Shown here one piece after another: positions 45,225 to 54,994 of a stretch of DNA of 64,000 nt (within the stretch, counting starts at the first letter, position 1; every line of letters starts with the position of its first letter). Location: the NCBI RefSeq assembly GCF_009727155.1, contig NZ_WNWM01000002.1:4836001-4900000 (forward strand). The letters are read 5' to 3'. A program made the position numbers and the translations under genes. The stretch is from Pseudoduganella dura. Its GTDB lineage: Bacteria; Pseudomonadota; Gammaproteobacteria; Burkholderiales; Burkholderiaceae_D. The notes beneath the pieces were generated by a model. That model worked only from the letters and a program-made list of their open reading frames with translations, made no database searches and was not told where the DNA came from.

Positions 45225-46484
45225 ATGGCACAAATCGAAGTCAAAGTTCCACAACTGTCGGAATCCGTCGCCGAAGCGACCCTGCTGGCCTGGCACAAGC
45301 GGCTGGGCGACACCGTCGCGCGCGATGAAAACCTGATCGATATCGAAACCGACAAAGTGGTCCTTGAACTGCCGGCACCTGCCGCCGGCGTGATCGTGCA
45401 GATCATCCAGAACGACGGCGCCACTGTCGTCGCCGACCAGGTGATCGCCATCATCGACACCGAAGCTACCGCCAAGGTTTCACCAGTTCCAGTTACGGCA
45501 GCACCGGTTTCCGCCGAAGCCGCGCCGACCCCGGCACCGGCAGCCGCCGCCGCCACGGGTGGCGCCAAGGGCGACGTGGCCATGCCGGCCGCCGCCAAGA
45601 TCCTGTCCGAAAAAGGCCTGTCGGCGACCGACGTGTCCGGCTCCGGCAAGGATGGCCGCGTGACCAAGGGCGATGCCCTGGCCGCTTCCGCACCCGCCAA
45701 GCCAGCCGCTCCGGCTGCCGCGCCTGCCGCCGCCAAGCCGGCCCTGCAGAAGATCGCCGCACCGGTCAGTCTGAACCTGGGCGACCGTCCGGAAGAGCGC
45801 GTGCCGATGAGCCGCCTGCGCGCCCGTATCGCCGAGCGCCTGGTCGAATCGCAATCCACCAACGCCATCCTGACCACCTTCAACGAGGTGAACATGAAGC
45901 CGGTGATGGACCTGCGCAACAAGTACAAGGACAAGTTCGAGAAGGAACACGGCGTGAAGCTGGGCTTCATGTCGTTCTTCGTCAAGGCCGCCGTTGCCGC
46001 GCTGAAGAAGTACCCGATCATCAACGCCTCGGTCGACGGTAACGACATCGTCTACCACGGCTATTTCGACATCGGTATCGCCGTCGGTTCGCCGCGCGGC
46101 CTGGTGGTGCCGATCCTGCGCAACGCCGACCAGATGTCGATCGCCGAGATCGAGAAGAAGATCGGCGAATTCGGCGCCAAGGCCAAGGACGGCAAGCTGA
46201 CGCTGGACGACCTGACCGGCGGCACGTTCTCGATCTCGAACGGCGGTACGTTCGGCTCGATGCTGTCGACCCCGATCATCAACCCGCCGCAGTCGGCGAT
46301 CCTGGGCGTGCACGCGACCAAGGACCGTGCCGTGGTCGAGGACGGCCAGATCGTCATCCGCCCGATGAACTACCTGGCCATGTCGTACGACCACCGCATC
46401 ATCGACGGCCGTGAAGCCGTGCTGGGCCTGGTGGCGATGAAGGAAGCGCTGGAAGATCCATCGCGCCTGCTGCTGGACCTGTAA
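45225..46484 (+). CDS. sucB: Dihydrolipoyllysine succinyltransferase E2 component
   Basis: A 419-residue core enzyme of the 2-oxoglutarate complex. One lipoyl domain (about 1-77) carries the modified lysine K44 in [11 protein letters not shown]. An Ala/Pro linker and the E1/E3-binding domain ([28 protein letters not shown], about 120-150) follow. The catalytic domain (about 185-419) has the HxxxDG active site in [13 protein letters not shown] and [23 protein letters not shown]. It lies 84 bp after sucA across a hairpin. Confidence 0.98.
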   Translation: MAQIEVKVPQLSESVAEATLLAWHKRLGDTVARDENLIDIETDKVVLELPAPAAGVIVQIIQNDGATVVADQVIAIIDTEATAKVSPVPVTAAPVSAEAAPTPAPAAAAATGGAKGDVAMPAAAKILSEKGLSATDVSGSGKDGRVTKGDALAASAPAKPAAPAAAPAAAKPALQKIAAPVSLNLGDRPEERVPMSRLRARIAERLVESQSTNAILTTFNEVNMKPVMDLRNKYKDKFEKEHGVKLGFMSFFVKAAVAALKKYPIINASVDGNDIVYHGYFDIGIAVGSPRGLVVPILRNADQMSIAEIEKKIGEFGAKAKDGKLTLDDLTGGTFSISNGGTFGSMLSTPIINPPQSAILGVHATKDRAVVEDGQIVIRPMNYLAMSYDHRIIDGREAVLGLVAMKEALEDPSRLLLDL

Positions 46485-46554
46485 TTCGGAAGCGTAGGTA
46501 AATCACCGGCTGCCGGAATGCCTGGCAGCCGACCGGAGCCCGCGGCCATGGCCT

Positions 46555-46584
46555 GGTGTCTGACACCTTCAGGTGTCAGACACC
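46555..46584. repeat. GGTGTCTGACACC palindromic repeat after sucB
   Basis: GGTGTCTGACACC (46555-46567) and its exact complement (46572-46584) flank a TTCA loop. Each arm is itself nearly palindromic. It lies in the 167-bp sucB-PspC gap, which also has a CGGCTGCC/GGCAGCCG hairpin (46507-46514 with 46524-46531). Confidence 0.88.
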
Positions 46585-46651
46585 GGTTTTGGCCGGATGA
46601 TCTCTGGCAGTTACCGGCTATCGGGACTGCCTCCCGACCTGGGAGTCAACC

Positions 46652-47014
46652 ATGAGCATCTCCGACGAAATCAAGCGCCTGCACGAGCTGCACCAGGCCG
46701 GCGCGCTGACCGACGCTGAATTCGCCCGCGCCAAGGAGCGCCTGCTCGATGCCGCACCGGGCCACGCGGCCGGTGCCGGCAACGGCGACCTGGCCAGCGA
46801 GTTCTCGCGGCTGCGCCGCTCCCTTGCCGACCGCTGGCTGGGCGGCGTGTGCGGCGGTCTTGCAAAGGTTTCCGGTGTCGCTTCGTGGATCTGGCGCCTC
46901 GTCTTCGTGCTGTTCACGGTGTCGTTCGGGTTCGGGCTGGTGATTTACATTCTGTTGTGGATATTCGTCCCGGTAGAGGAGTCTCTGCCGGGAGGCGACA
47001 TAATTGGGAAATGA
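46652..47014 (+). CDS. SHOCT and PspC domain membrane protein
   Basis: A 120-residue protein with a SHOCT helix pair (about 3-32: [28 protein letters not shown]). A PspC domain follows (about 52-112): [54 protein letters not shown], with one long or two short membrane helices. PspC-type proteins sense or respond to membrane stress. It sits between sucB and lpdA; its stop is one base before the lpdA start, so lpdA translation may depend on it. Its role in the dehydrogenase operon is unknown. Confidence 0.88.
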   Translation: MSISDEIKRLHELHQAGALTDAEFARAKERLLDAAPGHAAGAGNGDLASEFSRLRRSLADRWLGGVCGGLAKVSGVASWIWRLVFVLFTVSFGFGLVIYILLWIFVPVEESLPGGDIIGK

Positions 47015-47015
47015 C

Positions 47016-48449
47016 ATGAGCAACAAACAATTCGACGTAGTGGTGATCGGCGCCGGCCCCGGCGGCTATATCGCGGCAATCCGCGCGGCGCAGCTGGGCT
47101 TTTCCGTGGCATGTATCGATGAGTGGGCCAACGAGAAGGGCGGCCCGGCCCCCGGCGGCACCTGCACCAACGTCGGCTGCATCCCGTCGAAGGCGCTGCT
47201 GCAATCGTCCGAGCACTTCGAGCATGCAGGTCACGCGTTCAAGGATCACGGCATCGACGTTGCCGGCCTGTCGCTGAACCTGCCGCAGATGCTCAAGCGC
47301 AAGAACACCGTCGTCAAGCAGAACAACGACGGCATCCTGTTCCTGTTCAAGAAAAACAAGGTCACCTTCTTCCACGGCCGCGCCGCGTTCGGCGGTGCCG
47401 CCGGCGCCGAGGGCTACCCGATCGAGATCTCGGGTCCGACCACCGAAACCATCAACGCCAAGCAGGTGATCGTGGCCACCGGTTCCAATGCGCGCGCGCT
47501 GCCTGGCGCACCGTTCGATGAAAAGCTGATCCTGTCGAACACGGGCGCGCTGGCCATCGAAGGCGTGCCGGCCAAGCTGGGCGTGATCGGCGCCGGCGTG
47601 ATCGGCCTGGAAATGGGCTCCGTGTGGCGCCGCCTGGGTTCCGAAGTGACCGTGCTGGAAGGCCTGCCGACCTTCCTGGGCGCCGTGGACGAGCAGATCG
47701 CCAAGGAAGCGCACAAGATGTTCACCAAGCAGGGCCTGGGTATCCACCTCGGCGTGAAGATCGACAGCGTGACCGCGGGCGACAGCAACGTGACCGTGAA
47801 GTACACGGATGCGAAAGGTGACGCGCAGGAAGGCACGTTCGACAAGCTGATCGTATCGATCGGCCGTACTCCGAACACCAACGGCCTGAACGCCGACAAG
47901 GCCGGCCTGGCGCTGGACGAACGCGGCTTCATCGCCGTGGACGACGACTGCAAGACCAACCTGCCGAACGTGTGGGCGATCGGCGACGTGGTGCGCGGCC
48001 CGATGCTGGCGCACAAGGCCGAGGAAGAAGGCGTTGCCGTGGCCGAGCGTATCGCCGGCCAGCATGGCCACACCAACTTCAACACGATCCCGTGGGTGAT
48101 CTACACGTCGCCGGAAATCGCGTGGGTCGGCAAGACCGAGCAGCAGCTGAAAGCCGCCGGTACCGCCTACAAGGCCGGCACGTTCCCGTTCCTGGCCAAC
48201 GGCCGCGCACGCGCGCTGGGCGATACGTCCGGTATGGTGAAGTTCCTGGCGGACGCCACCACCGACGAGATCCTGGGCGTGCACATCATCGGCCCGATGG
48301 CTTCCGAGCTGATCTCCGAAGCGGTCGTCGCGATGGAGTTCAAGGCTTCGGCCGAAGACATCGCCCGCATCTGCCACGCGCACCCGTCGCTGTCGGAAGC
48401 GACCAAGGAAGCGGCACTGGCTGTCGACAAGCGCACGCTGAACTTCTAA
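47016..48449 (+). CDS. lpdA: Dihydrolipoyl dehydrogenase E3 component
   Basis: A 477-residue FAD/NAD disulfide oxidoreductase regenerating lipoamide. FAD motif [21 protein letters not shown]; redox-active cysteines in [19 protein letters not shown] motif [47 protein letters not shown]; and the His-Glu pair in [15 protein letters not shown]. The start at 47016 follows the PspC stop by one base. A longer TTG-initiated frame begins four codons earlier and is less likely. It completes the 2-oxoglutarate complex. Confidence 0.98.
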   Translation: MSNKQFDVVVIGAGPGGYIAAIRAAQLGFSVACIDEWANEKGGPAPGGTCTNVGCIPSKALLQSSEHFEHAGHAFKDHGIDVAGLSLNLPQMLKRKNTVVKQNNDGILFLFKKNKVTFFHGRAAFGGAAGAEGYPIEISGPTTETINAKQVIVATGSNARALPGAPFDEKLILSNTGALAIEGVPAKLGVIGAGVIGLEMGSVWRRLGSEVTVLEGLPTFLGAVDEQIAKEAHKMFTKQGLGIHLGVKIDSVTAGDSNVTVKYTDAKGDAQEGTFDKLIVSIGRTPNTNGLNADKAGLALDERGFIAVDDDCKTNLPNVWAIGDVVRGPMLAHKAEEEGVAVAERIAGQHGHTNFNTIPWVIYTSPEIAWVGKTEQQLKAAGTAYKAGTFPFLANGRARALGDTSGMVKFLADATTDEILGVHIIGPMASELISEAVVAMEFKASAEDIARICHAHPSLSEATKEAALAVDKRTLNF

Positions 48450-48469
48450 GCGTCGGGTAGTATCCCTTG

Positions 48470-48518
48470 CTGGGCCGGCCGGGTGGGTCTTACCCACCAC
48501 AGCCGGCCCGGTGTTTTT
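48470..48518 (+). terminator. Rho-independent terminator after lpdA
   Basis: A two-part stem: GGGCCGGC (48472-48479) with GCCGGCCC (48502-48509), enclosing GGGTGGGT/ACCCACC, then a five-T run at 48514-48518. Confidence 0.88.
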
Positions 48519-48536
48519 GTACGAACAGAATCTCTC

Positions 48537-49634
48537 ATGAACGTCCTCGAGTTTTACCAGCATGCGCTGGAACAGCGCAACTTCAAGCCCGATGAAGCCC
48601 AGCGCCGCGCCGTGGAGCGGCTGCAGAAATGCTACGACGAGTGGGTGGACTACAAGGCCCAGCGCTCGAACAGCTTCAAGCGGCTGATCAACCGTCCCGA
48701 CGTGCCGCGCGGCGTGTACATGTGGGGCGGGGTAGGCCGCGGTAAATCGTTCCTGATGGATTCGTTCTATTCGGTGGTGCCGGTGGTGCGCAAGACGCGC
48801 CTGCACTTCCATGAATTCATGCGCGCCGTGCACCTGCAGCTCGACGAGCTGATGGGCATTGCCGACCCGCTCGACGAAGTGGCAAAACGCATCGCAAAGA
48901 AATACCGGCTGATCTGCTTCGACGAATTCCACGTTTCCGACGTGGCCGATGCGATGATCCTGTACAACCTGATGAAGGCGCTGTACGACAACGGCGTGTC
49001 GTTCATCATGACCTCGAACTACGAGCCTTCCACGCTGTATCCGGACGGGCTGCACCGCGACCGCATCCTGCCCACCATCGCGCTCCTGAAGGACAGGATG
49101 GACGTGATGAACGTGGATGCCGGCGTCGACTATCGCGGCCGCGCGCTGGAGCAGGTCGAAGCTTATTACACGCCGCTGAACGCGGCCACCGACCACGAGC
49201 TGCGCCAGGCGTTCACGAAGCTGGCCGATACGCGGGAACAAGATCCGCACGTGACGGTGGAAGGCCGCGAACTGCGCGCGCTGCGCCGCGCCGGCACCGT
49301 GATCTGGTTCGATTTCCAGACGCTGTGCGGCGGCCCCCGCTCGCAGAACGACTACCTGGAAATAGCCAGCCGTTTCCATACCGTGATATTGTCCGGTGTG
49401 CCGATGATGTCGGCCGGCCAGTCGTCCGAGGCGCGCCGTTTCACGTGGCTGATCGACGTGTTCTACGACCAGGGCGTGAAGCTGGTCATGTCCGCGGAAG
49501 TGGAGCCCGAAGAGCTGTACACGTCGGGCATGCTGGCCAACGAATTCCACCGCACCGTGTCGCGCATCGTCGAGATGCAGTCGCGCGAGTACATGGAAAA
49601 GGCGCAGCGCGGCGGGGCCGCGGCACTGACTTGA
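48537..49634 (+). CDS. zapE: Cell division ATPase ZapE (AFG1-like)
   Basis: A 365-residue AAA-type ATPase of the ZapE/Yhcm/AFG1 family, which associates with the division ring under stress in E. coli. Walker A is GGVGRGKSFLMD, Walker B is RLICFDEFHVSDVADAMIL, and IMTSNYEPSTLYPDGLHRDRILP is typical. The C-terminal FTWLIDVFYDQGVKLVMSAEVEPEELYTSG completes the family pattern. The ATG at 48537 lies after the lpdA terminator. It is transcribed alone. Confidence 0.96.
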   Translation: MNVLEFYQHALEQRNFKPDEAQRRAVERLQKCYDEWVDYKAQRSNSFKRLINRPDVPRGVYMWGGVGRGKSFLMDSFYSVVPVVRKTRLHFHEFMRAVHLQLDELMGIADPLDEVAKRIAKKYRLICFDEFHVSDVADAMILYNLMKALYDNGVSFIMTSNYEPSTLYPDGLHRDRILPTIALLKDRMDVMNVDAGVDYRGRALEQVEAYYTPLNAATDHELRQAFTKLADTREQDPHVTVEGRELRALRRAGTVIWFDFQTLCGGPRSQNDYLEIASRFHTVILSGVPMMSAGQSSEARRFTWLIDVFYDQGVKLVMSAEVEPEELYTSGMLANEFHRTVSRIVEMQSREYMEKAQRGGAAALT

Positions 49635-49675
49635 CGACCACCCTGGAATCTACAGCTTGAAATCCACGGATTGAA

Positions 49676-50359
49676 ATGATGGTATTGCACTTGAAAGCAA
49701 CGATGTTGATGGGCGGCCTGCTGCTTGCCGGCGGTGTGCTGGCCCAGGCGGCCGGGCCGGTGCGGTCGGTCGAGCAGGCCGATGCGCAACTGGCGCAGGT
49801 GGCGAAGGACCGGGCCGCTGCGGAAAGCGAATACGCCGCCAGCGAGCAGGTGTGCTACGCGAAATTCTTCGTCAACAATTGCCTGGACAAGGCCAAGGAA
49901 CTGCGGCGCGCGCGCCTGGCCGAACTGCGCACGATGGAAATCGACGCGAACTATTTCAAGCGCAAGCACGACGTCGGACTGCGCGACCGCGAACTCGAAG
50001 ACCGCAACCAGCGCGACGCGGTGGAATCGGCCTCGCGCGCCGCGAACCCGCCCGCGCCGCGCGTAAACCCGGCCGACAAGCCGCGTCCGCAACCGGCCAA
50101 AACATTGCCCGCGCAGAAGCAGGCCGAACACGCCGCCCGGGAGCAGCAGCACACCGCCCAGGCCGCGGCGGAGGCTGGCGAGCGGGCGAAGAAGGTCGAA
50201 GAGTACCGGCAGAAGCAGGCCGAAGCCGCCGAGCGCCAGAAGCGCGTGGCCGAGAAGAAGGCCGACCGCGAAGCCAAGCGCGCCAGGCGCGAAGCGGACG
50301 AAGCCGCCAAAAAGGCGGCCGAGGCCGAGAAAGCGAAGCAAAAAGCACAGGCGAAATAA
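49676..50359 (+). CDS. Exported coiled-coil protein
   Basis: A 227-residue protein with a signal peptide (about 1-26, MLMGGLLLAGGVLAQAAG). A two-Cys segment (VCYAKFFVNNCLDKAKELRRARLAELR, about 58-85) comes next. A long charged Ala/Glu/Lys/Arg coiled coil (about 145-227) follows a Pro-rich hinge. The paired Cys near the N-terminus likely form a disulfide. Function unknown; such proteins recur in Burkholderiales. The first of two adjacent ATGs is taken as start. A strong terminator follows. Confidence 0.8.
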   Translation: MMVLHLKATMLMGGLLLAGGVLAQAAGPVRSVEQADAQLAQVAKDRAAAESEYAASEQVCYAKFFVNNCLDKAKELRRARLAELRTMEIDANYFKRKHDVGLRDRELEDRNQRDAVESASRAANPPAPRVNPADKPRPQPAKTLPAQKQAEHAAREQQHTAQAAAEAGERAKKVEEYRQKQAEAAERQKRVAEKKADREAKRARREADEAAKKAAEAEKAKQKAQAK

Positions 50360-50376
50360 ACCTGCGCCACACAACG

Positions 50377-50403
50377 AAAGCCGGCAGCGATGCCGGCTTT
50401 TTT
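50377..50403 (+). terminator. Rho-independent terminator
   Basis: A 10-bp stem AAAGCCGGCA (50377-50386) with its complement (50391-50400), GCGA loop and T-run. It lies 17 bp after the coiled-coil gene. Confidence 0.92.
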
Positions 50404-50478
50404 CTTGGTGTTGTAAAAAATCGGGAACTGTCCCTGATGTTGTTGTACAACGCTCGGCAGCGCAGTCCGCGTTTCCTC

Positions 50479-50985
50479 CTACGGCTTCTGCGCCAGCAGC
50501 GCGCGGATCGTCGCTTCGGTCTTGTCGTAGGCGCCTTCGCCGAAGTGGGTGTAGACCACTTGGCCTTTCTTGTCGATCAGGTAAACCGCCGGCCAGAACT
50601 GGTTGCGGTAGGCGTTCCAGGTGGCGTAGCGGTTGTCCTGCGCGACGGGGTAGCCGATGTCGAAGCGGCCAATCGCCTTCTTGACATTGGCGGCGCTGCG
50701 CTCGAACGGGAATTCGGGCGTGTGCACGCCGATGACGACCAGTCCCTGGTCCTTGTACTTGCGGTGCCATGAGGTCACGTGCGGCAGCGTGCGGATGCAG
50801 TTGATGCAGGTGTAGGTCCAGAAATCCACCAGCACGACCTTGCCGCGCAGCTGCTGGATCGTCAGCGGCGCGCTGTTGTGCCATTGCTCGATGCCGGTGA
50901 AGTCGGGCGCGGAAACGGGCGCGGGAGCGGCCGAGACGGTGCCGCCGGCCAGCGCCGCGGCGATAAAGGCGAGAAACGTTCGCAT
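50479..50985 (-). CDS. Periplasmic thioredoxin-fold protein (TlpA/ResA-like)
   Basis: A 168-residue exported thiol oxidoreductase. Signal peptide about 1-20 (ending VSAA). The active site is C60-I-N-C63 in FWTYTCINCIRTLPHV, a form common in TlpA-like proteins, and the cis-Pro segment is QFWPAVYLIDKKGQVVYTHFGEG. It lies 17 bp downstream of the CcdA-like membrane gene, which would supply electrons from the cytoplasm. The pair probably maintains or reduces cysteine proteins such as apocytochromes or metal proteins. Confidence 0.92.
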   Translation of the reverse strand: MRTFLAFIAAALAGGTVSAAPAPVSAPDFTGIEQWHNSAPLTIQQLRGKVVLVDFWTYTCINCIRTLPHVTSWHRKYKDQGLVVIGVHTPEFPFERSAANVKKAIGRFDIGYPVAQDNRYATWNAYRNQFWPAVYLIDKKGQVVYTHFGEGAYDKTEATIRALLAQKP

Positions 50986-51002
50986 GTCAGAGTCCTTTCA
51001 GC

Positions 51003-51698
51003 TTAGAGGGAAATGTGGAAAAAGTCGGCGGCCTTTGCATAGATCAGCACGTCGTATTGCAGGTACATCGCCAGCGCGGTGCCGGCGATCAGCACGCCGG
51101 CCAGCTGCTGCAGCCGCCCGCTGTGGCGGGACAGGAGGCGCACGCGTTGCGTGACCGCCTGGCCGCCCAGCAGGATCGCCAGCATCGGCACGGCGGCGCC
51201 CACGGCATACAGGAACAGCAGCCAGGCCGAGCGGGCCACATCCTGCGCGCCGACGACCAGCACCAGGATCGACGCCAGCACGGGCCCGGCGCATGGTGTC
51301 CAGACCGCGCCCAGCGAAGCGCCGAGCAGGAAGCCGCCGCCCGCCGTCATGCCCGGCGATGGCACCGGCAACGAAGGCAGTTTCGCCACCAGCCAGTCAT
51401 ACGGCCGGCTCCAGACGCGCAGCAGGCCGAAGGCGCCGAGCAGCAGCAGCGATACGTTGCGCAGCGTTTCCTGCGCCACGTGCACGGCGCTCGACGCGGC
51501 GCCCAGCAGCAGCCCGAACGCGGTGAAGGTCACGATGAAGCCGGCCATCGTCATGAACGGCCGCGTGCGGCCTGGAGGGGCGCCAGCCGAGCCGGCTGCG
51601 GTACCGAACAGGATCGGCAGCACGGGCAGGATGCACGGCGAGGCGACGGTGAACACGCCGGCGGCCAGCGCCAGCGGTGCTTCGAGCAGGTGGTTCAT
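51003..51698 (-). CDS. CcdA/DsbD-type transmembrane thiol-electron transporter
   Basis: A 231-residue membrane protein with about six helices. The two conserved half-sites, ASPCILPVLPILFG and TPCAGPVLASI, hold the Cys pair that relays electrons across the membrane in CcdA and DsbD-beta. There is no periplasmic DsbD domain, so it is a CcdA-like stand-alone carrier paired with the TlpA-like gene 17 bp downstream. The ATG at 51698 begins the first helix. Two further in-frame starts upstream (51722 and 51755) would only add polar residues. It is divergent from the two-component system. Confidence 0.9.
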   Translation of the reverse strand: MNHLLEAPLALAAGVFTVASPCILPVLPILFGTAAGSAGAPPGRTRPFMTMAGFIVTFTAFGLLLGAASSAVHVAQETLRNVSLLLLGAFGLLRVWSRPYDWLVAKLPSLPVPSPGMTAGGGFLLGASLGAVWTPCAGPVLASILVLVVGAQDVARSAWLLFLYAVGAAVPMLAILLGGQAVTQRVRLLSRHSGRLQQLAGVLIAGTALAMYLQYDVLIYAKAADFFHISL

Positions 51699-51886
51699 GG
51701 CGGTCTTTCGTCGAGTGGGCATGGGCTCATTGGACCGCCGCGGCGTATCGGCCATGTGTCCCCCGGGAGGCGAATTGCAATGTTGTTTGTCCGGGAGCGG
51801 GCCGGATACATTGGCGTACAAACCCCGTCCTTTCTCGGCGATACAAGCGAAACGGCGTGCGCTAAGATGAAGGGATCGATAACGCG

Positions 51887-52651
51887 ATGAACGATGCGAT
51901 GAACAAGGCAAACAACGACAGCGACCACGTACTGATCGTCGACGACGACCACGGCATCCGCGAGCTGCTCGCCACCTACCTGGAAAAGGAGGGCATGCGC
52001 ACCTCGGCCGCCGCGAACGGGCGCCAGATGCGCGCCGCGCTCGATGCCGCCGTGCCGGACCTGATCGTGCTGGACCTGATGCTGCCCGGCGAGGATGGCC
52101 TGGCGCTGTGCCGCGAACTGCGCGCCGGCAAGCACCGCCATGTGCCGGTCCTGATGCTGACCGCGCGCGGCGACGAGGTGGACCGCATCATCGGCCTGGA
52201 AATGGGCGCGGACGACTACCTGGCTAAGCCGTTCGGCGTGCGCGAACTGCTGGCGCGGATCCGCGCGGTGCTGCGCCGCACACGGATGCTGCCGCCGAAC
52301 ATCCAGGTGACGGAGAGCGTGCAGATGCTGGGCTTCGGCGAATGGAAGCTGGACACCACGCACCGCCACCTGCTCGATGCCGACGGCACGATGGTGGCGC
52401 TGTCCGGCGCCGAGTACCGGCTGCTGCGCGTGTTCCTCGACCACCCGCAGCGGGTGCTCACGCGCGACCAGCTGATGAACCTCACGCAGGGCCGCGACGC
52501 GGACATCTACGACCGCTCGATCGACCTGCTGGTGAGCCGGCTGCGCCAGCGCCTCGGCGACGGCCCGCGCGAGCCGCGCTACATCAAGACGCTGCGCAAC
52601 GAGGGCTACGTGTTCTCGTCCGCCGTGACGCTGCTGGCCGACCCGCCGTGA
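51887..52651 (+). CDS. OmpR-family response regulator
   Basis: A 254-residue regulator. The receiver domain (about 14-128) has phosphoacceptor D63 in LIVLDLMLPGEDG, an acidic pocket at residues 19-21, and the switch Lys in DDYLAKPFG. The C-terminal winged helix (about 150-245) has LSGAEYRLLRVFLDHPQRVLTRDQLMNLTQGRDADIYDRSIDLLVSRLRQRLG. Its stop overlaps the kinase start (GTGA), so the two are co-translated. It is divergent from the CcdA/TlpA pair with 188 bp between, which makes that pair a plausible target. Confidence 0.95.
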   Translation: MNDAMNKANNDSDHVLIVDDDHGIRELLATYLEKEGMRTSAAANGRQMRAALDAAVPDLIVLDLMLPGEDGLALCRELRAGKHRHVPVLMLTARGDEVDRIIGLEMGADDYLAKPFGVRELLARIRAVLRRTRMLPPNIQVTESVQMLGFGEWKLDTTHRHLLDADGTMVALSGAEYRLLRVFLDHPQRVLTRDQLMNLTQGRDADIYDRSIDLLVSRLRQRLGDGPREPRYIKTLRNEGYVFSSAVTLLADPP

Positions 52652-53961
52652 GCCGCGGCGTTGCCCGCTTCGTTCCGCGCAGCCTGTTCGCGCGCGTGAC
52701 GTTCATCCTGTGCATCGGCCTGGCGGCGGCGCAGGGCCTGTCGTTCTGGCTGACGATGATGGAGCGCGACCGCGCCACCATCGACATCATGACCGGCTAC
52801 GTGGAACGCGAAGTGGTCACGTCGGTGGCGCTGCTCGACCACCTGCCGGCCGACCACAGGGAGCGCTGGCTGCCGCAACTGGCGCGGCGCAGCTACCGGT
52901 TCATCCTCGGGCCGGGCGTGGCTGGCGTGGCGCCCGATGCGGAACTGTCGCGGCGGTTCTCGGCCGCGATCGCGGGCGGCATCGGCAAGCGCTACCGGCT
53001 GACGGTCAACGCGGTACCGGGCGACGCCGAGCGCTTCCAGGTGCACCTGTCGCTGTCCGACGGCATGCCGCTGACGATCGACATGCGCCCCATGGCCGGC
53101 GCGCCGCTGGCGGGCTGGCTGCCGGCTGTGCTGGCGGTGCAGCTGCTCGTGCTGGGCCTGTGCTGCTGGATCGCGGTGCGCCTTGCCACCCGCCCGCTGC
53201 ACCAGCTGGCGCAGGCCGCCGACGGCCTGGGGCCGGACATGAAAACGGCCCGGCTGGCCGAGGAGGGTCCGTCCGAGGTGGCGCGGGCGGCGCGGGCATT
53301 CAATGCGATGCAGGACCGCATCGCGCTGTACGTGGCCGAACGGATCCGCATCCTGGCGGCAATCTCGCACGACCTGCAGACCCCGATCACGCGGATGCGC
53401 ATGCGCGTGGACATGATGGACGACAGCGCCGACCAGAGCCGGCTGCGGCAGGACCTGCGCGAGCTGGAAACGCTGGTGAAGGAAGGCGTGGCCTATGCGA
53501 AGACGCTGCACGGCACGCAGGAAGAGGCACGCCGGATCGATCCCGACGCGCTGGTCGACAGCATCGTGTGCGACTACCTCGATGCCGGCCAGGCGGTGAG
53601 CCTGCGCGGCACGATCGGCACGCCGCTGTTCACGAAACCGCAGGCATTGAAACGCATCGTGGGCAACCTGGTGGACAACGCGCTGAAATTCGCTGGCGCG
53701 GCGGAGATCGAAGTGGGCACCGCTCCCGGCGGCGGGGTGGCGATCGCGGTGCTGGACCGCGGGCCGGGCATTGCAGAAGATGCATTGCAGACCGTGTTCG
53801 AGCCGTTCGTGCGGCTGGAAACGTCGCGCAACCGGGATACCGGCGGCACGGGACTGGGGTTGTCGATCGTGCGGCAACTGGCGGGCACGCTGGGGGCCGA
53901 CATCGCGCTGCGCAACCGCGAGGGCGGCGGGCTGGAGGCAACGGTGCTGTTGCCTCGCTGA
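52648..53961 (+). CDS. Membrane sensor histidine kinase, EnvZ-type
   Basis: A 437-residue kinase starting with GTG at 52648, overlapping the regulator stop by 4 bases. TM1 is about 14-36, a periplasmic sensor about 37-153, TM2 about 154-177, then HAMP. The phosphoacceptor H241 is in AAISHDLQTPITRMRMRVDMM, the N-box is VGNLVDNALKFAG, and DRGPGI and GGTGLGLSIVRQL bind ATP. The signal is unknown. The periplasmic part has no Cys, so direct thiol sensing of the neighbouring redox genes is unlikely. Confidence 0.95.
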   Translation: MSRGVARFVPRSLFARVTFILCIGLAAAQGLSFWLTMMERDRATIDIMTGYVEREVVTSVALLDHLPADHRERWLPQLARRSYRFILGPGVAGVAPDAELSRRFSAAIAGGIGKRYRLTVNAVPGDAERFQVHLSLSDGMPLTIDMRPMAGAPLAGWLPAVLAVQLLVLGLCCWIAVRLATRPLHQLAQAADGLGPDMKTARLAEEGPSEVARAARAFNAMQDRIALYVAERIRILAAISHDLQTPITRMRMRVDMMDDSADQSRLRQDLRELETLVKEGVAYAKTLHGTQEEARRIDPDALVDSIVCDYLDAGQAVSLRGTIGTPLFTKPQALKRIVGNLVDNALKFAGAAEIEVGTAPGGGVAIAVLDRGPGIAEDALQTVFEPFVRLETSRNRDTGGTGLGLSIVRQLAGTLGADIALRNREGGGLEATVLLPR

Positions 53962-54040
53962 CAACGGTGGTGGCCGGCTGTGCCGCCGGTACCCGCATCC
54001 AGCACCACCATTCGGTACCCGGATCGGCGCCACCCGGCCG

Positions 54041-54805
54041 CTACGCCGCCGGCGCCACCAGCCGCAGGATCGCCATCGTGCAGTTGTCGCCCTTGCCATG
54101 CGCGCGTTCCCTGGCCTTGTCGATCAGCAGCTCGGCCGCCGCGCGCGGCGTGCGGCGCGAAACGGCGGCGGCCAGTTCGTTGTCGGCGAAGTATTGCCAC
54201 ACGCCATCCGTGCAGAGGAGAAAACCGTCGCCGGCCCGCAGGTCTTCATGCATGCCGAGCGAGACGAACGGCGTCTTCGCCCGGTTGCCCAGCACATTGT
54301 TCAGCAGGCGCGAGGCCCGGTGCCGGCGGGCGGTATCGGGCGGCAGGCCGTCGACACGCACCAGGTGGTCGATGTAGCCGGCATCGTCGGTCCGGCCGGC
54401 GGGGGCGCCGCTGGCGAAACGATACAGCCGGGTGTCGCCCACGGTGGCCCAGATGGCCTGGCGGGCCGGCGTCAGCACCAGCAGCGCCATCGTCGATTGC
54501 GCTTCGCTGCCGGCGGGCAGGGGATTCATCAGCAGCATGTCGTGCGTTTCCTGGGCGATCGCCCGCAGCAGCTGGCCGATCCGGTCGGCGCTGGGGGCGT
54601 CGCCCGCCCGGTATTCGTCGAGCAGTTGTTTACTAGTGTGCAGCAGCTGTTCGGCGCCGATCGCATTGGCCGGGCCGCCGTCGCCCACCACGGCCAGCAC
54701 GTAGCCGGGCGCCCTGGCTGCCGTAAACAGCGCCGCGCGGTCGTTCTGGGCAGGGCGGCTGCCGACATGCTGGGCGGTGCCGGCTTCGAGTTTGTATGCG
54801 CTCAT
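54041..54805 (-). CDS. PP2C-type Ser/Thr phosphatase
   Basis: A 254-residue metal-dependent phosphatase. Motifs in order: SRPAQNDRAALF (Arg/Asp contact), LAVVGDGGPANAIG (metal Asp), STMALLVLTPARQAIWATVGDTRLYRF, DGFLLCTDGVWQYF (metal Asp) and GKGDNCTMAILRL (DN pair). The family dephosphorylates protein Ser/Thr, often opposite a Hanks-type kinase; no kinase gene is adjacent. It lies convergent to the two-component system. Confidence 0.92.
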   Translation of the reverse strand: MSAYKLEAGTAQHVGSRPAQNDRAALFTAARAPGYVLAVVGDGGPANAIGAEQLLHTSKQLLDEYRAGDAPSADRIGQLLRAIAQETHDMLLMNPLPAGSEAQSTMALLVLTPARQAIWATVGDTRLYRFASGAPAGRTDDAGYIDHLVRVDGLPPDTARRHRASRLLNNVLGNRAKTPFVSLGMHEDLRAGDGFLLCTDGVWQYFADNELAAAVSRRTPRAAAELLIDKARERAHGKGDNCTMAILRLVAPAA

Positions 54806-54994
54806 GGGTGCGGCTGATGGGGACAGGAAATGCCTGCCGCTTCTTTCCGTTGCTTACCTGGGTTAAACTATGCACCGGTAAGCAGTTTGATGGCAAGTAA
54901 AAATGTTGCCTTGCGGATTGTTTCGATGTCGGTCGACGTTGGTCGACGCCTGGTAGACGTTTGGTAATAGCCCCATACTGGTAGCGAATTCCCC

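Noticed and set aside
50405..50460. Short palindromes (GGGA-N4-TCCC and GTTGTACAAC) after the coiled-coil gene terminator
   Set aside because: Too short to support as a defined element without a genome-wide count.
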